Below, one piece after another: positions 15,319 to 24,501 of a stretch of 40,103 bases of DNA; the stretch's first letter is position 1; every line of letters begins with the position of its first letter. The DNA is from Clostridia bacterium (GTDB lineage Bacteria > Bacillota > Clostridia > Christensenellales > Aristaeellaceae), in assembly GCA_017430225.1 (NCBI GenBank), contig JAFRNK010000015.1, positions 1 to 40,103 of the forward strand. The letters run 5' to 3'. The notes beneath the pieces are model-generated. The model made no database searches, had not been told where the DNA came from, and saw only the letters and a program-made list of their open reading frames with translations. Both the position numbers and the translations under genes were made by a program.

Positions 15319-16799
15319 CAGGCATTTCCCTTCTTTCTGTCAGCGATAAGCTGCTGTTCTTCCCTGATGTGCTTTTCCACGTTCAGGAACATCAGCACCA
15401 CAATCAGGATGCCGTGGGCAAAGATTTCGAAACCCAGGAAGAAGAAACTGGACACCTGCTGGTGACTGAACATCCCTCCATCATAAAAGAGATTGAAGAA
15501 GGCGACTGCCAGTCCGTTGACGACTGTCAGGATTGTTGAGTATACGCTCATGGAGATGCCGTCAATCCTGAAGCCGTTTCTGGCTTCCAGATGATCCAGC
15601 ACGTCCGCGAACAGCGCCATCATGATGTATGCGCCGGGAATGGAGGAGAACCCTTTCAGAACCTGGCCGATGGTGACAATAATGAAGTTGGAAGGCGCCA
15701 GCAGGCACACGATGCTGCCGAGAATGGAGACCACGCACCCCAGCATCACGAAGTTCCGTTTTCCGATCTTGTTAGCCACCGGCCAGGCAAACAGCATGCC
15801 CGCCGCCAGCGGGATACCGCCGATCAGCGCCATCAGGGACTGGACACCCTCTGCGTTCATGGTCCGCCCGAACAGGGTAACAGAGGGGAAGAAATCGTTG
15901 CAGAAGATGTTGAACACATAGCCGCCCTTGAACATGACCCCCGCCTGATACAGGAAATAGAAGATCATGATGATCCACCAGTATTTGTCGGACGCGGCGG
16001 CTTTCAGCTGTTTCCCTGTGGAAATGGTTTCACCTTTTTGTTCCGGCGCGGCTTCGTCGATATCCTCCTCGGTGATTCGCTCGCGGGTGAACAGGTATTC
16101 CAGCAGGCAGCCCACAAAGGCAGCGATAGCGAAAATCAGCATGACAGTTTGCCAGCGGTTCTGCACGATTTGCTGGCCCAAACCCATTTCCAGGCCCAAG
16201 GCTTCGCCGGACTTGATCCAGCCCAGAATGGCCGGCATCAGAATGCTGGACACCAGCCCGTTTCCTGCGACAGCAGGGATATTGGCGACCACAGACAGCT
16301 TCCCGCGCTGGTCCAGGTCACGGGTGGACAGGGACACCATCAGGTAGTGCGAGTTGGAATAGATGGGGTTGGCCAAAGCGGCAAACAGGTTATAGGTGAT
16401 CGCCATCCAGGCCATGCGGAAGCCCATGGAGAAATAGGGAATAATGAACATCACGATGCCGGAGATCAGCAGCAACGGCCCGGCCGTGAGAATAAAAGGC
16501 CGCGCTTTCCCCTGCCGGGTTTTCGTTTTTCCCAGCACGATGCCCACGATGATGTTGGACAGCGCCATGGGAATAATAGAGATCAGCGGCAGCAGCACCA
16601 GGAACTTGCCCGAAGCCACGATGTCGTCATAAGTGCGATAAAAGGTGAGATAATAGGTCGAGACCACGCTGGTCATGGCCAGCACCAGCAAGGGCCCCAG
16701 GAAGTAGCCGAAGATCATTTCCGGCAAGGTCACTTTTTGTTTATTGGTCCTGGAATTGAGGACAGGAAGATTCCAGAAACTCTTTGAGGCGGAGGTCAT
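15318..16799 (-). CDS. GPH-family sugar:cation symporter (MelB-like MFS)
   Basis: 493 aa from the ATG at 16799, which overlaps the GH5 stop as ATGA and follows AGGAGG; an in-frame start at 16847 inside the GH5 gene is less likely. Twelve transmembrane segments can be followed (MIFGYFLGPLLVLAMTSVVS, FLVLLPLISIIPMALSNIIVG, ... IFAHGILIVVLMFL). Glycoside-pentoside-hexuronide features are the cytoplasmic loop GKTKTRQGKARPFIL after helix 2 and the middle-loop PEQKGETISTGKQLK. It imports glycosides or short oligosaccharides with Na+ or H+. Its place between GH5 and GH30 suggests import of a beta-glucoside. Coupled on both sides. Confidence 0.93.
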   Translation of the reverse strand: MTSASKSFWNLPVLNSRTNKQKVTLPEMIFGYFLGPLLVLAMTSVVSTYYLTFYRTYDDIVASGKFLVLLPLISIIPMALSNIIVGIVLGKTKTRQGKARPFILTAGPLLLISGIVMFIIPYFSMGFRMAWMAITYNLFAALANPIYSNSHYLMVSLSTRDLDQRGKLSVVANIPAVAGNGLVSSILMPAILGWIKSGEALGLEMGLGQQIVQNRWQTVMLIFAIAAFVGCLLEYLFTRERITEEDIDEAAPEQKGETISTGKQLKAAASDKYWWIIMIFYFLYQAGVMFKGGYVFNIFCNDFFPSVTLFGRTMNAEGVQSLMALIGGIPLAAGMLFAWPVANKIGKRNFVMLGCVVSILGSIVCLLAPSNFIIVTIGQVLKGFSSIPGAYIMMALFADVLDHLEARNGFRIDGISMSVYSTILTVVNGLAVAFFNLFYDGGMFSHQQVSSFFFLGFEIFAHGILIVVLMFLNVEKHIREEQQLIADRKKGNA

Positions 16800-17935
16800 T
16801 GCGCGAAATCCTCCTTCGCAAGCCATCCGTTTTTCAGGCACCGACACAAATCCCAGCTTTCCTTCCAGCTCTCGTCGGTCGGCGTCACGCGGTCACGCAG
16901 CAGCTGGTAGTTCCAGTAGAACCAGCCGGCCGTTTCCTTCCAGGCATCCAGTTCCATTTTGGCGATCTGCCGGTACTTGCCTTTTTGTTTCTCAGCCCGG
17001 TCATTCTGAGACATGACCGACTGGTCCATCTTGTTGGCGTATTTATTGCAGATGCACCATTCGCCCACGATCACAGGGATATCCTTCTGCGCTTTGCGCA
17101 CCTGTGACATACAGGCATTCAGATAGATTTTGTACACCCAGGGCTTGGCAATGGGTACGAAGTTTTCCATGGCGAAGATATAGATATGCGTATCCAGCGC
17201 TACATTCCTGAATCCCGCCTCCCGGAAGAACTTGTTCCAGGCCGTGCAGCGGAAACCGTCGTGGAACACGATGGTCTTATCCTCCGGCAGGTATTTGCGG
17301 ATACGCCGGTATGCCCTGGTGTAGAAATCCCGCAGGAAAGGCAGCGGCACGTAGCCGGAGCCCTTGGCTTCTTCCTTGTCCACCGCTTTGCCGGTAGAGG
17401 GAGCGGTGATGTATACGATCCAGCTGATGGGCTCGTTGAGCACTTCGATGCCATACAGGCCGGGACGCTGCCCATAACGCTGCGCCAGCCGCTCCAGTAC
17501 AGTCAGGGCAAACTCCACTTCGTCCGGAAACTTGCGCCATTTGCATACACCGGTAATCCCACCGTTGTCATAACCGTTCTGGCTGTGCGGTACGGTATGA
17601 AGATCCAGGAGTACCTTCAGGCCATACTTTTCTGCCCAGTCCAGCGCCAGATCAACATATTCGATGCAGCCGACAAAGGGCGGACGGTCGCCGAACACAA
17701 AGTACGGTACCGGGAGGCGAACCGTATCCAGTCCGCTCTCCGCGATAAATCGGAAATCCTCTTCGGTAACATAGGTGTTGCGGTGCTCTGTCAGGCGGCG
17801 GACAAATTCATCTGCCGGCTGCTTACGGGAGAGCCAGGTTTCGTCTTCTGTGCCGGTATCAGCGAAGAGACCGGGGCTCATCCATTTTTCCAGCACTAAC
17901 CAATTTCCGAGGTTGGTTCCGTGGATCTGCTTCAT
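16796..17935 (-). CDS. GH5-family glycosidase (exo-beta-1,3-glucanase-like), cytoplasmic
   Basis: 379 aa, no signal peptide; ATG preceded by AGGAGG. It starts HGTNLGNWLVLEKWMSP, the signature of GH5 exo-1,3-beta-glucanase-type enzymes, and continues VRLPVPYFVFGD and LKVLLDLHTVPHSQNGYDN. The acid/base is E168 (VLNEP) and the nucleophile E292 (VIVGEWC). WFYWNYQL near the end forms the last barrel strand. The likely role is removal of glucose from beta-1,3- or mixed-linkage oligosaccharides inside the cell. It lies 12 nt after the repeat-protein gene and overlaps the symporter gene by 4 nt. Confidence 0.93.
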   Translation of the reverse strand: MKQIHGTNLGNWLVLEKWMSPGLFADTGTEDETWLSRKQPADEFVRRLTEHRNTYVTEEDFRFIAESGLDTVRLPVPYFVFGDRPPFVGCIEYVDLALDWAEKYGLKVLLDLHTVPHSQNGYDNGGITGVCKWRKFPDEVEFALTVLERLAQRYGQRPGLYGIEVLNEPISWIVYITAPSTGKAVDKEEAKGSGYVPLPFLRDFYTRAYRRIRKYLPEDKTIVFHDGFRCTAWNKFFREAGFRNVALDTHIYIFAMENFVPIAKPWVYKIYLNACMSQVRKAQKDIPVIVGEWCICNKYANKMDQSVMSQNDRAEKQKGKYRQIAKMELDAWKETAGWFYWNYQLLRDRVTPTDESWKESWDLCRCLKNGWLAKEDFAQ

Positions 17936-17947
17936 AGTGGCCTCCTG

Positions 17948-19162
17948 TTATTTCGCAAATGTATCACTGGGGATGGTGTAATCGCCAGTCAGCTGGTCGC
18001 TGTCGGAATAGGCGTAGTGCAGTTTGATGGGATTGCCTTCGCCAACGGACTGCTTGCCGTTCTTGTCTGTCAGGGTCAGCACGTCGTCTGCATAGGTCCA
18101 GGTCCCCAGGTCCTCAATGGAGTAGCCGGCGAACCAGAACCGATAGGTTCCGTCCGGGTTGAAGGTCATCTCCGTGCCGCCGTCATCGGAGGGGATGACG
18201 GCAGGCTCGGCCAGCAGCGTAGCGGAAGCTTCTTCGGCAGCAAGCGTCTCTTCCACGGCGTTCGCAGCCGGAGCGGCGAAGGTGCATGCCGGGATGGTGT
18301 AATCGCCGGTCAGCTGGTCGCTGTCGGAATAGGCGTAGTGCAGCTTGATCGGGTCGCCCTCGCCGATGGACTGCTTGCCGTTCTTGTCAGTCAGGGTCAG
18401 CACGCTGTCTGCATAGGTCCAGGTGCCCAGATCTTCAATGGAGTATCCGGCGAACCAGAACCGATAGGATCCGTCCGGGTTGAAGGTCATCTCCGTACCG
18501 CCGTCATCGGAGGGGATGACGGCAGGTTCGGACAGGAGAGCAGCGGGAACTTCTTCGGCAGCAGGCGTCTCTTCCACAACAGCTGCAGCCGGAGCGGTAA
18601 AGGTGGATGCCGGGATGGTATAATCGCCGGTCAGCTGATCACTGTCGGAATAGGTGTAGTGCAGCTTGATCGGATCACCTTCGCCGACGGATTGTTTGCC
18701 GTTCTTGTCCGTCAGGGTCAGGACGCCGTTTTCAAATGTATAGGTTCCAAGGTCTTCGATTGAGTAGGCAGAAAACCAGAACCGATAGGATCCGTCCGGG
18801 TTGAAGGTCATTTCCGTGCCACCGTCATCGGAGGGGATGACGGCAGGCGCAGACAGCAGCGCGGTAGGGGCTTCTTCCGCAGCAGACGTCTCTTCCACAG
18901 CGGCAGCACCCGGTGCGGCAAAGGTGGATGCCGGGATGGTATAATCGCCGGTCAGCTGGTCACTGTCTGAATAGGTGTAGTGCAGTTTGATGGGGTCGCC
19001 TTCGCCCACAGACTGCTTGCCGTTCTTGTCGGTCAGGGTCAGGACGCCGTTCTCATAGTTCCAAGTGCCCTGATCAGCGATGCCGTAGGCGGCGAATTCG
19101 AAGGTATAGGTACCGTCAGCAGACAGCGTCATGGACGTAGCGCCGTCATCGGAGGGAATCAC
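17948..19162 (-). repeat. B-type tandem coding repeats (four units, 321-bp period)
   Basis: Unit starts fall at an exact 321-bp spacing (around 19162, 18841, 18520 and 18199). Units 2-4 are close to identical; unit 1 (GATSMTLSADGTYTFEF) is the most different. The last is cut short by the stop. Confidence 0.92.
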
Positions 19163-21337
19163 AGCAAAGGGAGCGGCAGAGGCCGGTTCATTTGATGCCT
19201 CAGCGGGCTGTTCAGATACTTCTTCTGCCTCTTCTTTTACGACGACCTGGTATCCGGCGATGGCAGCGCCTTTCAGGGTCCACACGGTTTCAGGAATTCT
19301 GTCCAGCACAGCGGGATGCTCAGCAGAGTCATAGGTGCCGTCCGCAGCTTCCGCATCGCCGATCTGATACTTGGCAGGGCTGCGCATCTGGCTGGAATAG
19401 GTGTCCAACTCAAGGGTGAACATCGCGTGATCAGCGGCAGCAGTGGTGACGGTGCCGTCTTCATTGACAGTGTACGTGCCCTCCGCTTTCATGGTGGAGA
19501 CCATACCCAGGCCGGTATCATCGCCGATCACAGCACGTTTGCCGGCTTCAATGCAGTAGGCGTCGCTGGTCAGAGCATAAGTATTATCAGGGTTCAGGGT
19601 CAGTTTCAGTGCCAGAGTCAGGCGGGTATCCACATTCATCAGGCCGTCCAGCTTGCCGCACTGGAACTGATCGCCCTGCAGGATATCCAGGTTTCCTTCG
19701 GCACCGGAGAGGACGACACTGTAAGTGCCCACAACGTTGGTATCCTTCTTGTAACCAGTGATCTTGCCGTCAGCGATGGTCCAGACGGTGGCGGGCACGT
19801 CATCCAGCACGGCAGGATAGTTGGCGGAATCATAAGTACCGTCTGCCGCTTCCGTATCGCCGATCTGATACTTGGCGGGACTGCGCATCTGGCTGGAATA
19901 GGTATCCAGTTCCAGGGTGAAGACCGCGTGGGTCGGAACAGAGGTGGAGACGGTGCCGTCTTCGTTGACGGTATAGGTGCCTTCCGCTTTCATCACGGAA
20001 ACCATGCCCAGGCCGGTATCGTCGCCGATGACGGCACGCTTGCCGGCTTCGACGCAGTAGGCGTCGCTGGTCAAAGCATAGGTATTGTCGGGATTCAGAA
20101 TCAGTTCCAACGCCAGGGTCAGGCGGGTATCGTACTTCAGCAGCCCACTCAGGTCTGCGCACTGAAGCTGATAATCTGGCATGATATCCAGATTGCCTTC
20201 TGCGCCGGAGAGGACGACGCTGTAGGTACCCACAACGTTGGTATCCTTTTTGTAGCCGGTGATCTTGCCGTCAGCAATACTCCAGACGGTGGCGGGCACG
20301 TCGTCCAGCACGGCGGGGTAGTCAGCAGAATCATAGGTGCCGTCTGCCGCTTCCGTGTCACCGATCTGGTACTTGGCGGGACTGCGCATCTGGCTGGAAT
20401 AAGTGTCCAGTTCCAGAGTGAAGACCGCATGGTCAGGCTTGGAGGTCGTGACGGATCCGTCTTCGTTGACAGTATAGGTGCCCTCCGCCTTCATGGTGGA
20501 GACCATGCCCAGACCGGTGTCGTCGCCGATCACAGCGCGCTTGCCGGCTTCGACGCAGTAAGCATCGCTGGTCAACGCATAGGTGTTGTCAGGTTTCAGA
20601 GCCAATTCCAATGCCAGGGTCAGGCGGGTGTCATATTTCAGGAGGCCGCTGAGGTCAGCACACTGGAGCTGATAATCGGGCATGATGTCCAGATTGCCTT
20701 CCGCTCCGGAAATAATGACCTTGTAATTCCCGGCGATGCCCGCAGCAGCTGTGTTGGCTGCGCCAGTACCGGTATTCGCCGCTCCGGGAGCATTCTTGGC
20801 AGTAAAAACGCCGCCCAGGATCAGAGAAGGTACCAGGATAGCCACCAGCGCGATAGCACCGGCGCTCAGGATGCCGGCCTTTTTACCGCGGGTCAGCTTC
20901 GCTTCTTCCGGTTCTTTGCCGAAGGAACCGATGATGTTGAAGACCATGGCGGCCAGGGCCGCGAGCACGCTGCCCAGAGAGAAGTAAATGGCCTCCTCAC
21001 CGCCGTGGCCGGAGTCGTAGTCGGTCAGGATGCAGATGCCGATACCTTCCACGCGATCACCCAGCAGGGTCAGCGCGCCGAAAGCCAGCGCCGCGGTCAC
21101 CAGATAGGTCAGCAGTTTGGGCCACAAAGCCTTGGGAAACTTTTTGAGGCAGAGGATCGCGCAGCACTCGATCAATAATGCACCGCCGAAGCAGATGGTC
21201 ACGATCACGGAGTTCATCTGACCATAGGTATAGTAGCCTGTGGAAAAACCAAGTCCGAACAGGACCAGTGCCAGCACAGTCAGCGCGATGACCGCAAAGC
21301 CGGCAGTGATCTCTCTGGTAGTCTGCTTGTTCTTCAT
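17948..21337 (-). CDS. Large membrane-anchored repeat protein (three A repeats, four B repeats), function unknown
   Basis: 1129 aa, not recognised; ATG preceded by AGGAGGGC. About five transmembrane segments lie at residues ~10-31, 42-63, 76-95, 115-140 and 154-175, which would put the rest outside. Three A repeats of 167 residues start at 203, 370 and 537. Each reads VVLSGAEGNLDI, LTLALEL-LNPDNTYALTSDAYC, AGKRAVIGDDTGLGMVS, AEGTYTVNEDG, LDTYSSQMRSPAKYQIGD, and each has two cysteines. An acidic linker rich in Glu/Ala/Pro leads to four B repeats of 107 residues from 726, each VIPSDDGGTEMTFNPDGSYRFWF, LTLTDKNGKQS, YSDSDQLTGDYTIP. B units look like small beta-barrels. Between the anchored GH3 and GH5 genes, a glycan-binding or scaffold role is plausible (inference). 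Confidence 0.85.
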   Translation of the reverse strand: MKNKQTTREITAGFAVIALTVLALVLFGLGFSTGYYTYGQMNSVIVTICFGGALLIECCAILCLKKFPKALWPKLLTYLVTAALAFGALTLLGDRVEGIGICILTDYDSGHGGEEAIYFSLGSVLAALAAMVFNIIGSFGKEPEEAKLTRGKKAGILSAGAIALVAILVPSLILGGVFTAKNAPGAANTGTGAANTAAAGIAGNYKVIISGAEGNLDIMPDYQLQCADLSGLLKYDTRLTLALELALKPDNTYALTSDAYCVEAGKRAVIGDDTGLGMVSTMKAEGTYTVNEDGSVTTSKPDHAVFTLELDTYSSQMRSPAKYQIGDTEAADGTYDSADYPAVLDDVPATVWSIADGKITGYKKDTNVVGTYSVVLSGAEGNLDIMPDYQLQCADLSGLLKYDTRLTLALELILNPDNTYALTSDAYCVEAGKRAVIGDDTGLGMVSVMKAEGTYTVNEDGTVSTSVPTHAVFTLELDTYSSQMRSPAKYQIGDTEAADGTYDSANYPAVLDDVPATVWTIADGKITGYKKDTNVVGTYSVVLSGAEGNLDILQGDQFQCGKLDGLMNVDTRLTLALKLTLNPDNTYALTSDAYCIEAGKRAVIGDDTGLGMVSTMKAEGTYTVNEDGTVTTAAADHAMFTLELDTYSSQMRSPAKYQIGDAEAADGTYDSAEHPAVLDRIPETVWTLKGAAIAGYQVVVKEEAEEVSEQPAEASNEPASAAPFAVIPSDDGATSMTLSADGTYTFEFAAYGIADQGTWNYENGVLTLTDKNGKQSVGEGDPIKLHYTYSDSDQLTGDYTIPASTFAAPGAAAVEETSAAEEAPTALLSAPAVIPSDDGGTEMTFNPDGSYRFWFSAYSIEDLGTYTFENGVLTLTDKNGKQSVGEGDPIKLHYTYSDSDQLTGDYTIPASTFTAPAAAVVEETPAAEEVPAALLSEPAVIPSDDGGTEMTFNPDGSYRFWFAGYSIEDLGTWTYADSVLTLTDKNGKQSIGEGDPIKLHYAYSDSDQLTGDYTIPACTFAAPAANAVEETLAAEEASATLLAEPAVIPSDDGGTEMTFNPDGTYRFWFAGYSIEDLGTWTYADDVLTLTDKNGKQSVGEGNPIKLHYAYSDSDQLTGDYTIPSDTFAK
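19240..20731 (-). repeat. A-type tandem coding repeats (three units, 501-bp period)
   Basis: Units start at 20731, 20230 and 19729. Units 1 and 2 differ at few residues; unit 3 diverges at its start (LQGDQFQCGKLDGLMNVD) and end. Such similarity suggests recent duplication or ongoing gene conversion, and may collapse in short-read assemblies. Confidence 0.92.
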
Positions 21338-21340
21338 TGT

Positions 21341-24300
21341 TTACGCCCTCCTTTCCTTCCGCTCCTGGATCAGATACAGGACGAGGAAGACCAAGAATCC
21401 GGTGTAACCGGCGCACATGAGAATCTCGAGAATCAGCACCCACAGCGGGATGGAACCTGCGGCGGCCGTATCAGCCTTGATGCCGTTCATCAGGGCACTG
21501 TTGACATGAGTATACAGCTTACGGTGGAAGCTCTCGCGGATGTTGGACTGAAGGACGATATCCTTGGACACGCTGTCGACAGTCAGGTTCCAGATCTTGC
21601 CGTTATTGGAAGCGCCCAGCATCTGGTCGTTGCCGGCCACGGCGTTTTCACGCGGGAGGAAGTAGGCGGCCGACTTGACAGAGTCAGTCATCATGAAGCC
21701 CTTCCAGGCCCATTCATTGCGCAGGATATTGACCATCAGATTCTTGGACGCGCCGACGTGCGTGCAGCCGATGCGGTTGAAAGCGCTCATGAAGCCTTTA
21801 ATGCCGCCGTCGCGGATACCGATGTAAAAACCGCGCAATTCGTTTTCACGGGCGGCCTGTTCATTCAGGAACACGGCGAGGCCGTCTCGGTTGGTCTCCT
21901 GATCGTTGAAAGCAAAGTGCTTGACGTTGGTCATCAGGCCATATTTGTTGGTGGCCTTATGCACATAAGAGCCGGTCAGACCGGTCAGTACGGGATCTTC
22001 GGAATAGTAGCAGATATTGCGGCCGTTGTATGGAGTGCGGTGCATGTTCATTCCCGGCGCGAACCAGACCTGGTAGCCGGACCATAAGCCGTCGTTGGCC
22101 ACCAGGCGACCCATTTCGTACTGCAGCAGCGGGGAGAAAGTCGCCGCGATCACGGGCCCGGCGGCATATACGTCGGTGTAGTGCTTGTAGGCCGGATCAT
22201 CCTCCGCCACCTCATACAGGGTACCCTTGGTGCGCTGGCCGATGTAGCCGATGATGCCCAAAGGCGAGTCAGCGCGGCTCTCAACCGGGAATGTGATCTC
22301 CTCGATCTCCTCCAGGTAAGCAATGTATTGGTTGATCAGGTCCTGCAGGTTCATTTCTTCCAGCACCTTTTCAAACAGCGGATCATTATACTCGAGACCG
22401 ATCAGCTGCGCGGCGGACACGCCATTCTTCGCACCGTAGGTGAAAGACTGCGGGCCGGTATAGGCGGCCAGCTCCACATCGAGGTTGTAGATCTCGTTTC
22501 GCAGCATATAGATCATTTCCTTGGTGGCAGTAATGGAATCCACGGACTTGGGGAAAGTGTTCAGCCAGTCATTGCGGGTCAGGTAGGTGACGCTGATGCC
22601 ATAGTTATTCAGATCCGCCTGCTCCAGTTGGTTCTGGACAGTGGCGCCATTGGACTCATGTTTGTAGATATCCGCGTCCACATGGGCGGCGTAAGAAGTG
22701 CCGGTGGAGGCGATGTTGACGCCCATGGCCTGCAGGGCGGCGTTCAGCGCGTCGTGAGCGCCGTTGCCGGTAGCGAAGTAATAGTCGCCCGCTTCCAGCA
22801 CCCAGGAACCGGTCACGCCGTCATGTTCATAGGTACGGTCATAAGTATACAGATCTTCGGCGTTGAAGGTGATGGTGATTTCTTCGCTCTCACCGGGCTT
22901 CAGCAGCTCCGTCTGGGTAAAGTCCTTTTCCTTGGCTTCGCCGGTCTTGGCGTAGCCGATCAGCTGGATCGCGCTCTTTTCCACACGGTTGTCACGGTCG
23001 CGCTGAGTGTATGGCACGGACACATACAGCTGCACCGCGTGCTTGGCGGCGGCATCGCCCATGTTGGTGACCCTGACGGTCGCCGTGGAAGGCGCTGACC
23101 CGGTCCAGTCGAGCTTCATGTCGGTGATCTCTTCCTTGAAGGAGGAGCCTTCGATGCCATAGCCGAAGGCGTAACTGACCTCGGCGTCATAATTCCAGGT
23201 GCTGCCATTCACGCTCTGGCCCTTGGCGGCCTTGCCGGCGTTGCCCTGATTGTAGACGGTATCGAAGTAACGGGTCTCATAATACTTGTAGCCGGTATAG
23301 ATGCCCTCCAGCTCAGCCAGATACCAGGAGGAGCGCAGAGCGTTGTTGGTGGTCGTTTCTATTTCATCCGCGTTTTCGAAGACGTAGATACCGTAGTTCT
23401 GCGCGGCAGGGCTCAGTGCGGAATTGACTGCGAAGGTATCCGGCAGATGGCCGCTGGGCAGCACAGCGCCGGACAGCAGCTGCGCGATGCCGTAGGTGCC
23501 GTAGCAGCCGGGATTGCCGATCCAGAGGATGGCATCCACCGCACTGTCCTGCTTCAGTTCTTCGATTTCCATAGCGGTGCCGGAGTTCAGCAGCACCACG
23601 ATCCGGCCGAAGCCCTGGCCCTTAACCCAGTTCACCAGGTCCCGCTCATCATTGGAGAGGGACAGGATGTTGCCGGTCAACGAGTTGGTGAACTCTTCAG
23701 GGGTCTTGAGGCCGTTGAGGCCGGGGTAGAAACAACAGGACTCGCCGGCGTCGCGGCCCAGGACGATGATGGCGGCATCCTTGTAGCTGCCGAGCAGAGC
23801 GGCATTGTATTCGGATACCGGCACTTCGTGGATTTCAGATCCCTGATCTTCATAATCATTGACAACATTGCCGCCGGAAGCGCGGGTCGGTCCGTAGGTA
23901 TTGACCCTGTCCTGATAGAACTTCACCATATCCGGGTTGACGGAGAAACCCTCTTTGGTGAGCGCGTCCGCCAGTGTGACGGCCTGGGAGGTCTGGACCA
24001 GCTCGCCCATGGAGCCGCCGAACTGCATCTTTTCGCCGCTGCGCATGCCGAACAGGGTCACGTTCCGACCTTCGATCGCCGGCAGGCCCTTGAGTGCAAC
24101 GCTGCCTTCAGCGGAAGCGCGGGTGCCGAAAGCAATTTCCGCTGCCACCAGGTCCGAGGCTTTTTCATAATCGGACTTGTAGCGGTAATCGTCCGGGTCA
24201 GTGCTTCGTTTGATGCCGGTGGATGAGGTGCCCAGCAGCTCGTCTACCTTGCCGGACCAGGCATTGGCCACCGTGAATACCACATTGAAGATGATGGCAC

Positions 24301-24349
24301 AGGCAAGGAAGACACTTGCCAACCCTCTGAACAGGCGTTTCTTTTTCAT
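21341..24349 (-). CDS. GH3 beta-glucosidase-like enzyme, circularly permuted and membrane-anchored at both ends
   Basis: 1002 aa; ATG preceded by GGGGAGAG. Transmembrane helix 1 spans about 8-28 and a second lies near 957-985 (IPLWVLILEILMCAGYTGFLVFLVLYLIQ, then RKERR). Domain order is reversed from ordinary GH3: the alpha/beta sandwich domain comes first (LFGMRSGEKMQFGGSMGE, VVLLNSGTAMEIEEL, GIAQLLSGAVLPSGHLPDTF), then a fibronectin-like domain (VQLYVSVPY, LLKPGESEEITITF, ~400-540), then the TIM barrel (~690-950: WFAPGMNMHRTPYNGRN, TNVKHFAFNDQETNR, GFMSAFNRIG). D889 (GFMMTDSVKS) aligns with the nucleophile. Reversed GH3 enzymes are known from Ruminococcus albus and Butyrivibrio. Probably acts at the cell surface on beta-glucosides. 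First gene of a five-gene operon; 3 nt separate it from the next. Confidence 0.92.
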   Translation of the reverse strand: MKKKRLFRGLASVFLACAIIFNVVFTVANAWSGKVDELLGTSSTGIKRSTDPDDYRYKSDYEKASDLVAAEIAFGTRASAEGSVALKGLPAIEGRNVTLFGMRSGEKMQFGGSMGELVQTSQAVTLADALTKEGFSVNPDMVKFYQDRVNTYGPTRASGGNVVNDYEDQGSEIHEVPVSEYNAALLGSYKDAAIIVLGRDAGESCCFYPGLNGLKTPEEFTNSLTGNILSLSNDERDLVNWVKGQGFGRIVVLLNSGTAMEIEELKQDSAVDAILWIGNPGCYGTYGIAQLLSGAVLPSGHLPDTFAVNSALSPAAQNYGIYVFENADEIETTTNNALRSSWYLAELEGIYTGYKYYETRYFDTVYNQGNAGKAAKGQSVNGSTWNYDAEVSYAFGYGIEGSSFKEEITDMKLDWTGSAPSTATVRVTNMGDAAAKHAVQLYVSVPYTQRDRDNRVEKSAIQLIGYAKTGEAKEKDFTQTELLKPGESEEITITFNAEDLYTYDRTYEHDGVTGSWVLEAGDYYFATGNGAHDALNAALQAMGVNIASTGTSYAAHVDADIYKHESNGATVQNQLEQADLNNYGISVTYLTRNDWLNTFPKSVDSITATKEMIYMLRNEIYNLDVELAAYTGPQSFTYGAKNGVSAAQLIGLEYNDPLFEKVLEEMNLQDLINQYIAYLEEIEEITFPVESRADSPLGIIGYIGQRTKGTLYEVAEDDPAYKHYTDVYAAGPVIAATFSPLLQYEMGRLVANDGLWSGYQVWFAPGMNMHRTPYNGRNICYYSEDPVLTGLTGSYVHKATNKYGLMTNVKHFAFNDQETNRDGLAVFLNEQAARENELRGFYIGIRDGGIKGFMSAFNRIGCTHVGASKNLMVNILRNEWAWKGFMMTDSVKSAAYFLPRENAVAGNDQMLGASNNGKIWNLTVDSVSKDIVLQSNIRESFHRKLYTHVNSALMNGIKADTAAAGSIPLWVLILEILMCAGYTGFLVFLVLYLIQERKERRA

Positions 24350-24420
24350 AAAACTCTCCCCTCTTCATTGCTTTTATTCGGGCTGCGATTGGTTTATATC
24401 CAGCCCTTTTTGACATGGAT

Positions 24421-24449
24421 ATCATATACAAAAGAAAAGTGCCGCGCAA
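24421..24449 (-). promoter_or_regulatory. Probable promoter of the GH3-repeat protein-GH5-GPH-GH30 operon
   Basis: On the minus strand a weak -35, TTGCGC (24449-24444), a 17-bp spacer and TATGAT (24426-24421), about 70 nt before the GH3 start. The poor -35 fits an activator-dependent promoter. Confidence 0.55.
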
Positions 24450-24461
24450 GATGCGTGGCAC
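24431..24461 (-). terminator. Terminator of the AraC-LytTR-kinase operon
   Basis: On the minus strand GTGCC-A-CGCA pairs with TGCG-C-GGCAC (24461-24439, TCT loop), followed by TTTTCTTT. It overlaps the spacer of the GH3 promoter. Confidence 0.7.
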
Positions 24462-24490
24462 AAACGACAGTTTTTTGGCACAAACGACAG
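24457..24490 (-). promoter_or_regulatory. Direct repeats, likely LytTR response-regulator site
   Basis: GGCACAAACGACAG occurs twice (plus-strand 24457-24470 and 24477-24490) with a 20-bp period. On the minus strand each contains GTCGTTTGT, which fits 7 of 9 positions of the LytTR half-site pattern. The proximal copy ends 7 bp before the -35 of the GH3 promoter, where a class-II activator would bind. Confidence 0.55.
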
Positions 24491-24501
24491 ATTATTGAAC
24501 G

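Noticed and set aside
15591-16787. 398-codon plus-strand frame opposite the symporter
   Set aside because: His/Gln/Gly-rich composition typical of the antisense of membrane-protein codons; no ribosome site.
16800-16847. Longer start for the GPH symporter at 16847
   Set aside because: The start at 16799 has AGGAGG and an ATGA overlap with the GH5 stop; the extra residues are non-typical.
19316-21178. A 620-codon open frame on the plus strand opposite the repeat protein
   Set aside because: It exists because the coding repeats on the minus strand lack stops in this frame; it has no ribosome site and repeats with the same period.
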